Made by a program: the position numbers and the translations under genes
In this document: in pieces, positions 7,084 to 14,957 of the stretch
How positions within the stretch are numbered: position 1 is the stretch's first letter
How the letters are laid out: the number at the start of each line of letters is the position of its first letter
The notes under the pieces: model-generated
The model's database searches: none
Told to the model about the DNA's origin: nothing
Seen by the model: only the letters and a program-made list of their open reading frames with translations
NCBI GenBank assembly: GCA_040904825.1
Contig: JBBDSU010000058.1
Span: forward strand, 1-64,000
Origin: JBBDSU01 sp040904825
GTDB lineage: Bacteria > Actinomycetota > Nitriliruptoria > Nitriliruptorales > Nitriliruptoraceae
Direction of reading: 5' to 3'
Length of the DNA: 64,000 nucleotides

Positions 7084-8808
7084 GTGACGCATGACGCAAC
7101 TGGCGTCAAGCACATCTTTGTGACCGGAGGCGTGTCGTCCGCGCTCGGCAAGGGCATTACTGCGGCGTCGCTTGGCCGCCTCCTCAAAGCCCGCGGCCTG
7201 AAGGTCACCCTGCTCAAGCTCGACCCCTACATCAATGTCGATCCTGGGACGATGAACCCCTTCGAGCATGGTGAAGTTTTCGTCACCGAAGACGGTGGGG
7301 AGACGGACCTTGATCTCGGCCACTACGAACGTTTCATCGACGAGAACTTGCGGCGCGACTCGTCGGTGTCATCAGGCCAAGTGTGGTCGTCGGTCATCGC
7401 TAAAGAACGGCGTGGGGATTATCTCGGCAAGACCGTCCAAGTCATTCCCCATATCACCGACGAGATCAAACATCGGATCTTGTCCGTCGGCGATGGCGCC
7501 GATGTTGTGATTACCGAGGTCGGCGGCACGGTTGGGGACATCGAAGGCCTCCCGTTCCTTGAAGCAATCCGCCAACTGCGGCACGACGTCGGCCGTGACA
7601 ATCTTGCCTACGTGCATTGCGCACTCGTGCCGTATATCGCTGCTTCCGGGGAACTGAAGACCAAACCGGCGCAGCACTCCGTTCGCGAATTGCGTTCGAT
7701 CGGTATTCAGCCGGATGTCGTCGTCTTGCGGTCGGATCGGCCCATTGATGAATCGCTCAAGAGCAAAGTTGCTATGCAGTGCGATGTCGCGATTGAAGCG
7801 GTGATCTCAGCTGTCGATCAACCTTCGCTCTACGAGGTCCCCCTGGCAATGCGGGACGAAGGCCTTGATGTCGTGGTGGCCCAGCGCCTGGGAATCGCCG
7901 ATACCCAGCCCGATCTCAGCGAGTGGGAAGCTGTGGTCGCACGGGTTCGGAGTGCGACTGAACGGGCGACGATCGCGATCGTCGGCAAATACGTCGAATT
8001 GCCCGATGCATACCTGTCGGTGGTCGAAGCGCTCCGCCACGGTGGTCTGGCGACGGGCGTTGAAGTCGACCTGCGGTGGGTCGCGTCCGACGATCTGGCG
8101 CTGGGCAGTGATCGTGATGCGGCGGCAGTGCTTGCAAATCGCCATTTAGCGGGTGTTGACGGGGTGCTCGTACCTGGCGGATTCGGCGTCAGGGGAGTGG
8201 AAGGCAAATTGGCGGCAGTGACCTGGGCACGCGAGCATCACGTGCCGTTCCTCGGACTGTGTCTCGGGCTTCAGGTCGCTGTCATTGAGTTTGCTCGCAA
8301 CGTCGCGGGTCTCGAGGGGGCAAACTCCGCCGAGTTCGACGAGCAGACGCCGCACCCGGTTATCGATCTGATGCTGTCACAGCGCGACATCACCGACATG
8401 GGCGGCACGATGCGTCTCGGGGCGTATCCAGCGAGCCTGATCCCCGGGTCACTGGCTCATCGGGTCTATGGTGAGCAGATCAATATCTCTGAACGACATC
8501 GGCATCGATACGAAGTCAACAACGATTACCGGGAGTCGTTGGAGGAGGCGGGGCTCGTGTTTTCCGGGGTGTCTCCTGATGGAAAGCTCGTTGAGTTCGT
8601 CGAACTCCCGAACCATCCTTGGTTCTTAGCTACCCAAGCACACCCTGAGTTTGCTTCCCGTCCGACGCGGCCTCATCCGCTGTTTGTCGGCTTGGTCGGT
8701 GCAGCCGCAGATCACCGTAAGCAGGCCCTGGGCCGACTGCCGGTCGAACTTGATGAGCCGACGGCCGGCGAAGTCGCGGCCGCAGCGATCCATCAGGCAG
8801 GAGCATGA
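7084..8808 (+). CDS. pyrG: CTP synthase
   Basis: Makes CTP from UTP, ATP and glutamine. The 574 residues include the N-terminal synthetase domain (FVTGGVSSALGKGITAASLG) and a C-terminal class I glutamine amidotransferase domain with the nucleophile Cys in PFLGLCLGLQ and the His/Glu pair in QAHPEFASRP. The GTG start is preceded by a strong GGGAGG at 7072-7077, 6 bases away. The mycobacterial genes between recN and pyrG (Rv1697, mctB) are missing; only ~150 bases separate the two here. It overlaps the NUDIX gene by 4 bases. Confidence 0.97.
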   Translation: MTHDATGVKHIFVTGGVSSALGKGITAASLGRLLKARGLKVTLLKLDPYINVDPGTMNPFEHGEVFVTEDGGETDLDLGHYERFIDENLRRDSSVSSGQVWSSVIAKERRGDYLGKTVQVIPHITDEIKHRILSVGDGADVVITEVGGTVGDIEGLPFLEAIRQLRHDVGRDNLAYVHCALVPYIAASGELKTKPAQHSVRELRSIGIQPDVVVLRSDRPIDESLKSKVAMQCDVAIEAVISAVDQPSLYEVPLAMRDEGLDVVVAQRLGIADTQPDLSEWEAVVARVRSATERATIAIVGKYVELPDAYLSVVEALRHGGLATGVEVDLRWVASDDLALGSDRDAAAVLANRHLAGVDGVLVPGGFGVRGVEGKLAAVTWAREHHVPFLGLCLGLQVAVIEFARNVAGLEGANSAEFDEQTPHPVIDLMLSQRDITDMGGTMRLGAYPASLIPGSLAHRVYGEQINISERHRHRYEVNNDYRESLEEAGLVFSGVSPDGKLVEFVELPNHPWFLATQAHPEFASRPTRPHPLFVGLVGAAADHRKQALGRLPVELDEPTAGEVAAAAIHQAGA

Positions 8809-9407
8809 ATTCCTCAACTGATCCGACACAGCCGCCTGGCGCCGCTTGGTTTGAGACACTCGCGGTCGAAGAGCGCTATGCAGGCTTTTCCCGGGTCGTG
8901 GTCGAACGAGTCAAGACTCCCACTGGCGCTATCGTTGATCGTGAGATCGTTGACCACACAGATGCTGTGGCGGTCGTGGCTGTCACCGATGATGACGAGG
9001 TTGTCCTGCTGCGCCAATATCGGCAGCCGGTCCGCGAATACCTGCTGGAGGTGCCCGCCGGAAAATTGGACGTTCCGGGCGAGCCGCCGCATGAAGCCGG
9101 TCTTCGCGAACTCGCCGAAGAGGCCCATCACACGGCGGCATCACTCATTCCGTTGACGGTGTTTCTCAACTCGGCGGGCTGGTGCACTGAACGGACCCAC
9201 GTGTTCCTCGCGATTGGCGCACGACCTGATGGACCTCCACGGGGCTTCGTCGCAGAAGCTGAAGAAGCGGACATGGAAGTCGTGATGGTCCCGTTGGCTG
9301 ATGCCGTGGCGATGGCTCGGTCCGGGGCGCTTCCGGACGTCAAGACAGCGCTTGGCCTTCTGTTGGCTGATGCCTATTTCGCACAGCGAGACGTATCGAG
9401 CGGCTGA
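8805..9407 (+). CDS. NUDIX hydrolase, ADP-ribose pyrophosphatase-like
   Basis: A 200-residue NUDIX hydrolase downstream of pyrG, as in mycobacteria (Rv1700). The box lies at residues 86-108: GKLDVPGEPPHEAGL then RELAEEAHH. It has one extra residue between the first Gly and Glu compared with the classic GX5E spacing, as I recall for Rv1700, and the Gly after EE is replaced by His. The REL-EE metal-binding residues are intact. QYRQPVREYLLEVPAGKLD is typical of ADP-ribose pyrophosphatases. It probably hydrolyses ADP-ribose or another nucleoside diphosphate sugar. The ATG start overlaps pyrG (ATGA). Confidence 0.9.
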   Translation: MNSSTDPTQPPGAAWFETLAVEERYAGFSRVVVERVKTPTGAIVDREIVDHTDAVAVVAVTDDDEVVLLRQYRQPVREYLLEVPAGKLDVPGEPPHEAGLRELAEEAHHTAASLIPLTVFLNSAGWCTERTHVFLAIGARPDGPPRGFVAEAEEADMEVVMVPLADAVAMARSGALPDVKTALGLLLADAYFAQRDVSSG

Positions 9408-9519
9408 GCATCGGCGCGAGTTCGCGGGATCCTGCGGTAAGGCCTTTCGGGCACATTCAACGTTCGCGGGCCCTTCACACCATCGGTACATTCGACTCAC
9501 GAACGTTGCGGAGAGCCCT

Positions 9520-9831
9520 ATGCCCCTGTCGGAGCACGAGGAGCGCATCCTCGCGGAAATTGAGCGGCAGCTCGCGGACGACGATCCACGGTTCGTTGCC
9601 CGGGCTCGTCGCCGCCGGCCGCGGTCAGGATGGTCCCGACAGACGCGGCTTCGCGTCGCTGGGGCGATTGGTGTCCTCGGTGTGATCTGCATCGCGTTGC
9701 TCGTAGTGTCGATCGTGTTCGGTGCCGTTGGCATGATCATGGTTTTCGGGGCGATTGTGCTGGCAGTGACCGCCAACCAAGAGGCCGATCGGCAGGCCCA
9801 GCACGCGGCGCCGCCCGATGAGCGAGCGTGA
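9520..9831 (+). CDS. DUF3040 membrane protein
   Basis: A 103-residue protein. The start is the ATG at 9520, with CGGAGA about 5 bases upstream; the same frame stays open further upstream but that part overlaps the NUDIX gene. The N-terminus MPLSEHEERILAEIERQLAD matches DUF3040. Residues ~48-90 hold two hydrophobic segments separated by Gly, so it is a small two-pass inner membrane protein. DUF3040 genes are often found just before mraZ in actinobacteria, as here. The function is unknown. It overlaps the TetR gene by 4 bases. Confidence 0.88.
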   Translation: MPLSEHEERILAEIERQLADDDPRFVARARRRRPRSGWSRQTRLRVAGAIGVLGVICIALLVVSIVFGAVGMIMVFGAIVLAVTANQEADRQAQHAAPPDERA

Positions 9832-10499
9832 CCGACAGTGCGCTGGACGACGAAGTCCTCCCGGATCGGCGTAACCGCCTCACCAGCAATACCTCAGACA
9901 GCGACGAAGGATTCGCCCGAACAGCCAGGGGTGCGCGTACTCGTGCGAATTTGCTGACCGCCGCACGTGGAGTCTTCGCTGTGGAAGGGTTCGTTGCATC
10001 TCGGGTGGAGGACATCGTTGCGGCAGCAGGCGTATCGCATGGGACTTTCTATACCTATTTCGCCAACAAGTCTGCGGTCCTTGACGCGCTGATCGACGAC
10101 ACAGCCAGTCAGCTGCTGGCAGTCGTCGAAGAGCCGTGGGACGGTCCTGATGTTCAGGCCACGATCCGCACCGTGATCGGCCGGTTCGTCGACGTCTTCG
10201 CCATGCATGCTGACGTGGTCAGGACGTGGTTTGAAGCCAGCGCCCACGATCGCGACTTCCTCCAGAGATTGCGGATGGTTCGTGCCGAGTACGTCGACCG
10301 CGTGGCCGTCGCCATTGCGCCGGTCGTTGCTGGTAGCCGTCACGACGCAACCCACGCAGCCGGCGCGCTCGTGGCGATGGTGGAGGGGTACGCATCGCAT
10401 GGGTTGTCCGGCGATGATGATGATGCCCGTGCTGCCGTGGCAGGGACGCTGACCGCGTTGTGGTTCGGGGGACTGCGTCAGTTGGCTGACGGCAACTGA
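9828..10499 (+). CDS. TetR-family transcriptional regulator
   Basis: A 223-residue regulator. The helix-turn-helix is at about residues 37-85 (RANLLTAARGVFAVEGFVAS, then RVEDIVAAAGVSHGTFYTYF and ANKSAV), a clear TetR N-terminal domain. The C-terminal ligand domain gives no clue to the inducer. The first ~30 residues are a polar extension. The GTG start overlaps the DUF3040 stop. No target gene is evident; the adjacent DUF3040 gene and the mraZ promoter region ~300 bases downstream are candidates only by proximity. Confidence 0.9.
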   Translation: MTDSALDDEVLPDRRNRLTSNTSDSDEGFARTARGARTRANLLTAARGVFAVEGFVASRVEDIVAAAGVSHGTFYTYFANKSAVLDALIDDTASQLLAVVEEPWDGPDVQATIRTVIGRFVDVFAMHADVVRTWFEASAHDRDFLQRLRMVRAEYVDRVAVAIAPVVAGSRHDATHAAGALVAMVEGYASHGLSGDDDDARAAVAGTLTALWFGGLRQLADGN

Positions 10500-10783
10500 C
10501 CTTCCGCAGTGTTGGGGCTTGTGGCATGCGGGGTTATGACTTCTGTCGCGCTATGACCTGACTCCTCTGCCATCGGCCCTCCATTTCCCTCCACCATGAG
10601 CGCTGCTTACGTGGAGTGTCGTGCAGTTTTGTGTGGTTACGCACACGCACTGGGCGACTAGGCGCCTGTGGCATGTCCTGCCGCTTCTCTTGAGAATACG
10701 GCCATGAGCTCCTCGAAAGGTGTCTTCGAAGGTCTGCTACGGCCAGTCATTGCATCTTTGCGTTATTAGTTGACGTCGTATGG
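10500..10783. other. Non-coding region upstream of the dcw promoter
   Basis: Together with the promoter region this is the longest gene-free stretch in the window (10500-10953). I see no supported ORF, RNA gene or repeat in 10500-10783. The promoter and MraZ boxes that follow are listed separately; the mraZ leader from about 10820 to 10953 shows only the ribosome binding site. Confidence 0.6.
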
Positions 10784-10812
10784 TTGACGGTGGAGGCAAA
10801 GAGGATTAAAGT
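10784..10812 (+). promoter_or_regulatory. Candidate mraZ/dcw promoter
   Basis: TTGACG at 10784-10789 and TAAAGT at 10807-10812, separated by 17 bases, fit a housekeeping sigma promoter (4 of 6 matches at -10). A second TTGACG lies 14 bases upstream (10770-10775). Three MraZ-type boxes overlap the spacer and -10, as expected for autorepression. The promoter would drive mraZ and the dcw genes with a leader of about 130 bases. Confidence 0.6.
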
Positions 10813-10824
10813 GGTGCAAAGTGG
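10798..10824 (+). promoter_or_regulatory. Three MraZ-type boxes, 10-bp period
   Basis: AAAGAGG (10798-10804), AAAGTGG (10808-10814) and AAAGTGG (10818-10824) recur at exactly 10 bp, one helical turn. MraZ is known to bind short G-rich direct repeats with ~10-bp spacing upstream of its own gene, and actinobacterial boxes commonly read AAGTGG. These lie 130-156 bases upstream of mraZ and overlap the -10 element. Confidence 0.78.
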
Positions 10825-10953
10825 TGGACATTCCCGCAGGATGGTTATGCATCAGCGAGAGAGTCCCTGCGGCCGCTCGGCGCCCATCAGCGCTGGTGGT
10901 CGCTCTCGGTGCCGGGACGCCAGCACCGACCGACGGCGACAAAAGGCAGCGCG

Positions 10954-11385
10954 ATGTTCCTGGGTGAGCATCAGCACACGCTGGATGTCAAGGGCCGGGT
11001 CATCCTTCCGGCCCGCTTTCGTGACCGCCTCGCCAGCGGCTTGGTCTTTGCGCCGTCCCAAGATCGATGCATCGACGTCTATCCGTTGACGGCATTCGAA
11101 CGGCGTGTCGAAGAACTGCGAGCGGTGCCACGCGAAGACCAGCGTGCGCGCGCCTATCTCCGTGTCTTCTTGGCTGGGGCTCAAGAAGAAAAGCCTGACG
11201 GCCAGGGGCGCGTGACCATTCCTCCGCGCCTGCGGGAGTATGCGGGGCTTGACAAGGACCTGACGGTCAACGGCGCCGATGAAAAGGTCGAGGTCTGGGA
11301 TCGCGCGACCTGGGATGCCTATCGGGGGATGGCCGAAGACGCATTCGCCAATCTCGATGGTCCCTTCATCATGGGGGGATCGTGA
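10954..11385 (+). CDS. mraZ: Transcriptional regulator MraZ
   Basis: First gene of the dcw cluster, a DNA-binding repressor of that cluster. The 143 residues hold two AbrB-like half-domains, each with the DxxxR motif: DVKGRVILPARFR near residue 12 and DGQGRVTIPPRLR near residue 90. The start is ATG 10954, giving the canonical MFLGEHQHTLD, with AAAAGG seven bases upstream; the 15 in-frame residues before it are not part of the family. It overlaps rsmH by 4 bases. Confidence 0.97.
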   Translation: MFLGEHQHTLDVKGRVILPARFRDRLASGLVFAPSQDRCIDVYPLTAFERRVEELRAVPREDQRARAYLRVFLAGAQEEKPDGQGRVTIPPRLREYAGLDKDLTVNGADEKVEVWDRATWDAYRGMAEDAFANLDGPFIMGGS

Positions 11386-12362
11386 TGCTCATGATGAGTC
11401 CGGCCGTTGCGCCGCATGATCCGGTCCTGGTCGAGGCGATCGCAGAGCTGTTTGCTTCGGCACCTGCCGGGGTCGTCGTCGATGGGACGCTGGGTGCCGG
11501 TGGCCATGCGGCCGCGATCGCTCGAGCATGTCAGGCCGTGCATTCGCAGGCGACCATCGTTGGTATCGACCGCGACCCGCACGCGCTTGAAGTGGCAAAA
11601 GGCCGCCTCAATGAACTTGGTAGCGACGTCCACGTCACCTTTCATCACGCCCGGTTCGATGCGCTGGATGAGATCCTCGACGAACTGGGTATCGGCCACG
11701 TAGCCGGAATCCTCCTGGATCTCGGTGTGTCATCGATGCAGCTCGACCAGGCTGATCGCGGGTTTGCGTACCGCAACGATGGTCCGCTCGATATGCGGAT
11801 GGACCCCGACCTACCGACGACTGCCGCCGACCTCATCAACGGCGCTGATGTCAAGGAGTTGGCGCGCATTTTCCGGATCTATGGTGAAGAACGATTCGCC
11901 GACCGGGTTGCCCGAGCGGTGGTGCAGGCGCGCCCGATCGATTCGACCGCCCACTTGGCAGATGTGGTCCGTTCGGCGGTGCCTGCCGCGCGACGGCGCA
12001 CCGGTGGACATCCAGCAACCCGGGTGTTCCAGGCGTTGCGGATAGCCGTCAACGGCGAACTGGAGGCCCTTGACCGGGTGCTGCCAATGGCGATCGACCG
12101 CCTTATGCCCGGTGGCGTTTTCGTCGTCTTGAGCTACCACAGTTTGGAAGATCGCAGGGTGAAACGCGCTTTTGCCACTGCTGCGGACGGTTGCGTGTGC
12201 CCGCCTGACCTTCCCGTCTGCGGGTGCGGCCGAGCTCCCAGCGTCGAACACATCGTGCGTCGTCCCCTCCAGGCCGACGCCGCAGAGATCGCTGGCAATC
12301 CGCGGTCCCGGTCGGTGCGGATGCGAGCCGTCCGCCGACTGCCTGTCGAGGCCGCATCGTGA
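11382..12362 (+). CDS. rsmH: 16S rRNA (cytosine-1402-N4)-methyltransferase RsmH
   Basis: Methylates N4 of C1402 in 16S rRNA. The 326 residues contain the SAM-binding VVDGTLGAGGHAAAI, ILLDLGVSSMQLDQADRGFA, GPLDMRMD and the diagnostic LSYHSLEDRRVKRAF. A Cys cluster near the C-terminus (CVCPPDLPVCGCG) is usual in the actinobacterial enzyme. The GTG start overlaps mraZ; ATG codons at 11385 and shortly after are alternative starts that change only the first residues. Confidence 0.97.
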   Translation: MMLMMSPAVAPHDPVLVEAIAELFASAPAGVVVDGTLGAGGHAAAIARACQAVHSQATIVGIDRDPHALEVAKGRLNELGSDVHVTFHHARFDALDEILDELGIGHVAGILLDLGVSSMQLDQADRGFAYRNDGPLDMRMDPDLPTTAADLINGADVKELARIFRIYGEERFADRVARAVVQARPIDSTAHLADVVRSAVPAARRRTGGHPATRVFQALRIAVNGELEALDRVLPMAIDRLMPGGVFVVLSYHSLEDRRVKRAFATAADGCVCPPDLPVCGCGRAPSVEHIVRRPLQADAAEIAGNPRSRSVRMRAVRRLPVEAAS

Positions 12363-12949
12363 GCGCGGTTACCGCACCTGTTCGTCACGCTCGCTGGCCA
12401 GCGGCGGACCATCGCATGCCTCCAGCAACCAGCCGGCACGCCAGGCTCCCGGCTGTTTCCAGGCACGGCAATTCAGTCGCACCGGCACGTCGCGCAGGTC
12501 GTCAGCTGGCCTCGCCCGAACAGCACGAGCCATCGTTGCGTCTGATCCGATCATCGAAGGTTGCGTCGCGGTCACGCAGCCGGCATGTCGGCATCTGGAT
12601 GGCCATCATGTTCGGGGTGTTCTGTGCGTCGGTGTTCGGCGTCGTCGCACTCAACGCCATGACGGCTGCCGAGGCGGTCGAAGCTCGTGACATTGAGGCG
12701 AGGATTGTCGCCAACGAACGGCAGTTGAGTCGATTGGTGGCCGAGGTGGCAGCGCTGGAAGAACCGGCCCGCATTCGCACGCTTGCCGAGGAATCAGGGA
12801 TGATCGTGGCACCGACGACGCGCTTTCTACCCGTTCAACGGCCATTGCCCGCAGATGCCGGGTTTGCCGCTGCCTTCGATGTCCGCGCATCAACGTCTGT
12901 GCCGGCTGCGGCTGAGCCAGTTCCCGGCGGCAGCCTGATGCGCGAATGA
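12359..12949 (+). CDS. ftsL: FtsL-like septum protein
   Basis: A 196-residue bitopic membrane protein between rsmH and ftsI, the position of ftsL. Residues 1-77 are a long cytoplasmic tail rich in Arg, Pro and Ala. One transmembrane segment spans 78-101 (VGIWMAIMFGVFCASVFGVV), followed by a periplasmic coiled coil to ~136 and the ARIRTLAEESGMI motif typical of FtsL/DivIC proteins. The GTG start overlaps the rsmH stop (GTGA). The family is poorly conserved, so the call rests on topology, the motif and position. Confidence 0.85.
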   Translation: MSAVTAPVRHARWPAADHRMPPATSRHARLPAVSRHGNSVAPARRAGRQLASPEQHEPSLRLIRSSKVASRSRSRHVGIWMAIMFGVFCASVFGVVALNAMTAAEAVEARDIEARIVANERQLSRLVAEVAALEEPARIRTLAEESGMIVAPTTRFLPVQRPLPADAGFAAAFDVRASTSVPAAAEPVPGGSLMRE

Positions 12950-14814
12950 CGCGCCGCGGCGCCCGCGCTGATGCGACGCCTGTCCGTCCGATCGGACGGC
13001 ACAACGCTTCCCGTGTCGCCGTTCGCAGAATCCGCTTGTCGTTACTTGTCTACCTGATGGTCATGGCCGTTTCGGTGGCGCAACTCGTCAGCATTCAGGT
13101 CGTCAACGCTGATGAGTATGCGGAACGAGGAGCTCGGCAGCGTGAGCGTGTGATCGAATTGCCGGCAACTCGCGGTCGCATCCTGGATCGTCAGGGAGAT
13201 GTCCTCGCCACCTCGGTGGATTCGGCGACCGTGTATGCCGATCCGCGCCGATTCCGACCGACGGTCGATGCCAACGGCAAGCGCGTGCCCCCTGCGGCGG
13301 ATGCACATGAGGTTGCCACGAGGCTGGCACCGTTGGTCGGTCGCGATCGGCAGCAGCTCGTCGCGAAATTGCGAGAAGATCGCCATTTTGTGTACCTCGG
13401 TCGGCAACTTGACTGGGATACGGGTCAGCAGATCCGGCAGCTGGAGCTTGACGGCATTGGTGTGCTCACCGAGCCGCGTCGGGTCTATCCAGGCTCCGGA
13501 CTCGCCGCCCAAGTTGTTGGCTTCACCGACATAGACAGCGTCGGCTTGCAAGGCATCGAACAGATCCACAATGAACAATTGCGTGGGAATGCGGGAACCC
13601 TGGTCCTCGAGCGCACTCCGGCGGGTCTTGACATTGCCTCGGGAATGCGGCAGGTAATCCCGTCGACTCCTGGGCGGGACGTTGTCCTGACGATCGATCG
13701 CGACATCCAACACGCGGCCGAGGCGGCAGCCTCCAAAGCGATGATTGACGCTCAAGCACGCGCGGTCAGTGTTGTGGTCCTGGATGTGGATTCCTTCGAT
13801 GTGCTCGCCATGGCGAGCACGCCTGGATTCGATCCCAACGATCGACGTGAGGCTGATCGTGCCAACTGGCGAAATCGTGCTGTGACCGATGTCTTCGAGC
13901 CTGGGTCGAGCCAGAAGGCATTGACGATCGCTGCCGCCATCGAGGAAGGCCTGATTGCTCCGACAACGCAATTTTCCGTTGCCGACAGGATCACCGTCAG
14001 CACTGACGAATTCACTGAGCTGTCGCCACGCCCGACGCTACAGATGAGCGTTGAGGAGATCATGGAACGATCGAGCAATGTCGGCACGATCCTTATTGCG
14101 CAGGAACTTGGCGAGGAGCGACTGGACCGTTACCTGAGAGCATTCGGTTACGGATCGCGGACCGCGCTGGGATTCCCCGGTGAATCGGCTGGCCTCTTGC
14201 GTCCCCACGAGCAGTGGTGGGGAACGTCGCTTCCGACCATCGCAATCGGGCATGGCGTGGCGGTGACGTTGATGCAACTGGCCGCGGCCTACGGAACGCT
14301 TGCCAACGACGGTGTCGCACATGAACCGCGCCTGCTACGCGGGACAGTGGGCTCCGATGGTGTCGTAGCCGGCGTCGAACCTCGTGGCGAAGGTGAACGT
14401 GTTGTGTCTGCACAGACAGCCCAGGCGGTCAGATCAATGCTGGTTCGCGCGGTGGAAGGCGAACATGCCACCGGCTCCCGTGCACGCGTCGAGGGCTACT
14501 CGGTAGGAGGCAAGACCGGAACAGCTCGCAAGGTCAACGCATCATCGGCTGGCTACTCCGACCAGCACATGGCGACATTTGTCGGTTTCGCCCCTGCCGA
14601 TAATCCCCGCATCGTCGTTGCGGTGATGGTTGATGAGCCCACACCGATCTACGGCGGTCTCGTCGCCGCACCGGTGTTCAGCGAGGTCATGGAGGTGGCC
14701 CTGACGGTCCTGAGGGTGGCGCCTGATCGCAGTGACGCCACCCTCGATGCCATGTTCTCGCGCGTACGCAATCTGGAGACCGCAACGAGCCAGCGTACGG
14801 TCGGAGCCGGTTGA
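12946..14814 (+). CDS. ftsI: Septal peptidoglycan transpeptidase FtsI (class B PBP)
   Basis: Cross-links septal peptidoglycan. The 622 residues start with a basic tail and one membrane anchor (~27-51, LSLLVYLMVMAVSVAQLVSI), then the PBP dimerisation domain (RGRILDRQGDVLATSV). The transpeptidase domain has the active-site SSQK in FEPGSSQKALTIAAA, SSN in MERSSNVGTIL, and KTG in VGGKTGTARK. The ATG start overlaps ftsL. A 143-base spacer separates it from murE. Confidence 0.97.
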   Translation: MTRRGARADATPVRPIGRHNASRVAVRRIRLSLLVYLMVMAVSVAQLVSIQVVNADEYAERGARQRERVIELPATRGRILDRQGDVLATSVDSATVYADPRRFRPTVDANGKRVPPAADAHEVATRLAPLVGRDRQQLVAKLREDRHFVYLGRQLDWDTGQQIRQLELDGIGVLTEPRRVYPGSGLAAQVVGFTDIDSVGLQGIEQIHNEQLRGNAGTLVLERTPAGLDIASGMRQVIPSTPGRDVVLTIDRDIQHAAEAAASKAMIDAQARAVSVVVLDVDSFDVLAMASTPGFDPNDRREADRANWRNRAVTDVFEPGSSQKALTIAAAIEEGLIAPTTQFSVADRITVSTDEFTELSPRPTLQMSVEEIMERSSNVGTILIAQELGEERLDRYLRAFGYGSRTALGFPGESAGLLRPHEQWWGTSLPTIAIGHGVAVTLMQLAAAYGTLANDGVAHEPRLLRGTVGSDGVVAGVEPRGEGERVVSAQTAQAVRSMLVRAVEGEHATGSRARVEGYSVGGKTGTARKVNASSAGYSDQHMATFVGFAPADNPRIVVAVMVDEPTPIYGGLVAAPVFSEVMEVALTVLRVAPDRSDATLDAMFSRVRNLETATSQRTVGAG

Positions 14815-14957
14815 GTCGCTGCGATGGCCATGGCGAGGTCTCGCGGTCCCTCGCGCGGCTTACCTGTCCGAGGGTGCGCGATTCGCCAATCATGCGGCGT
14901 TACGATCCTTTGTTGTGATGCGCGATCGCGACCGGTGGCTAGGCGACAAGGAGTCCC

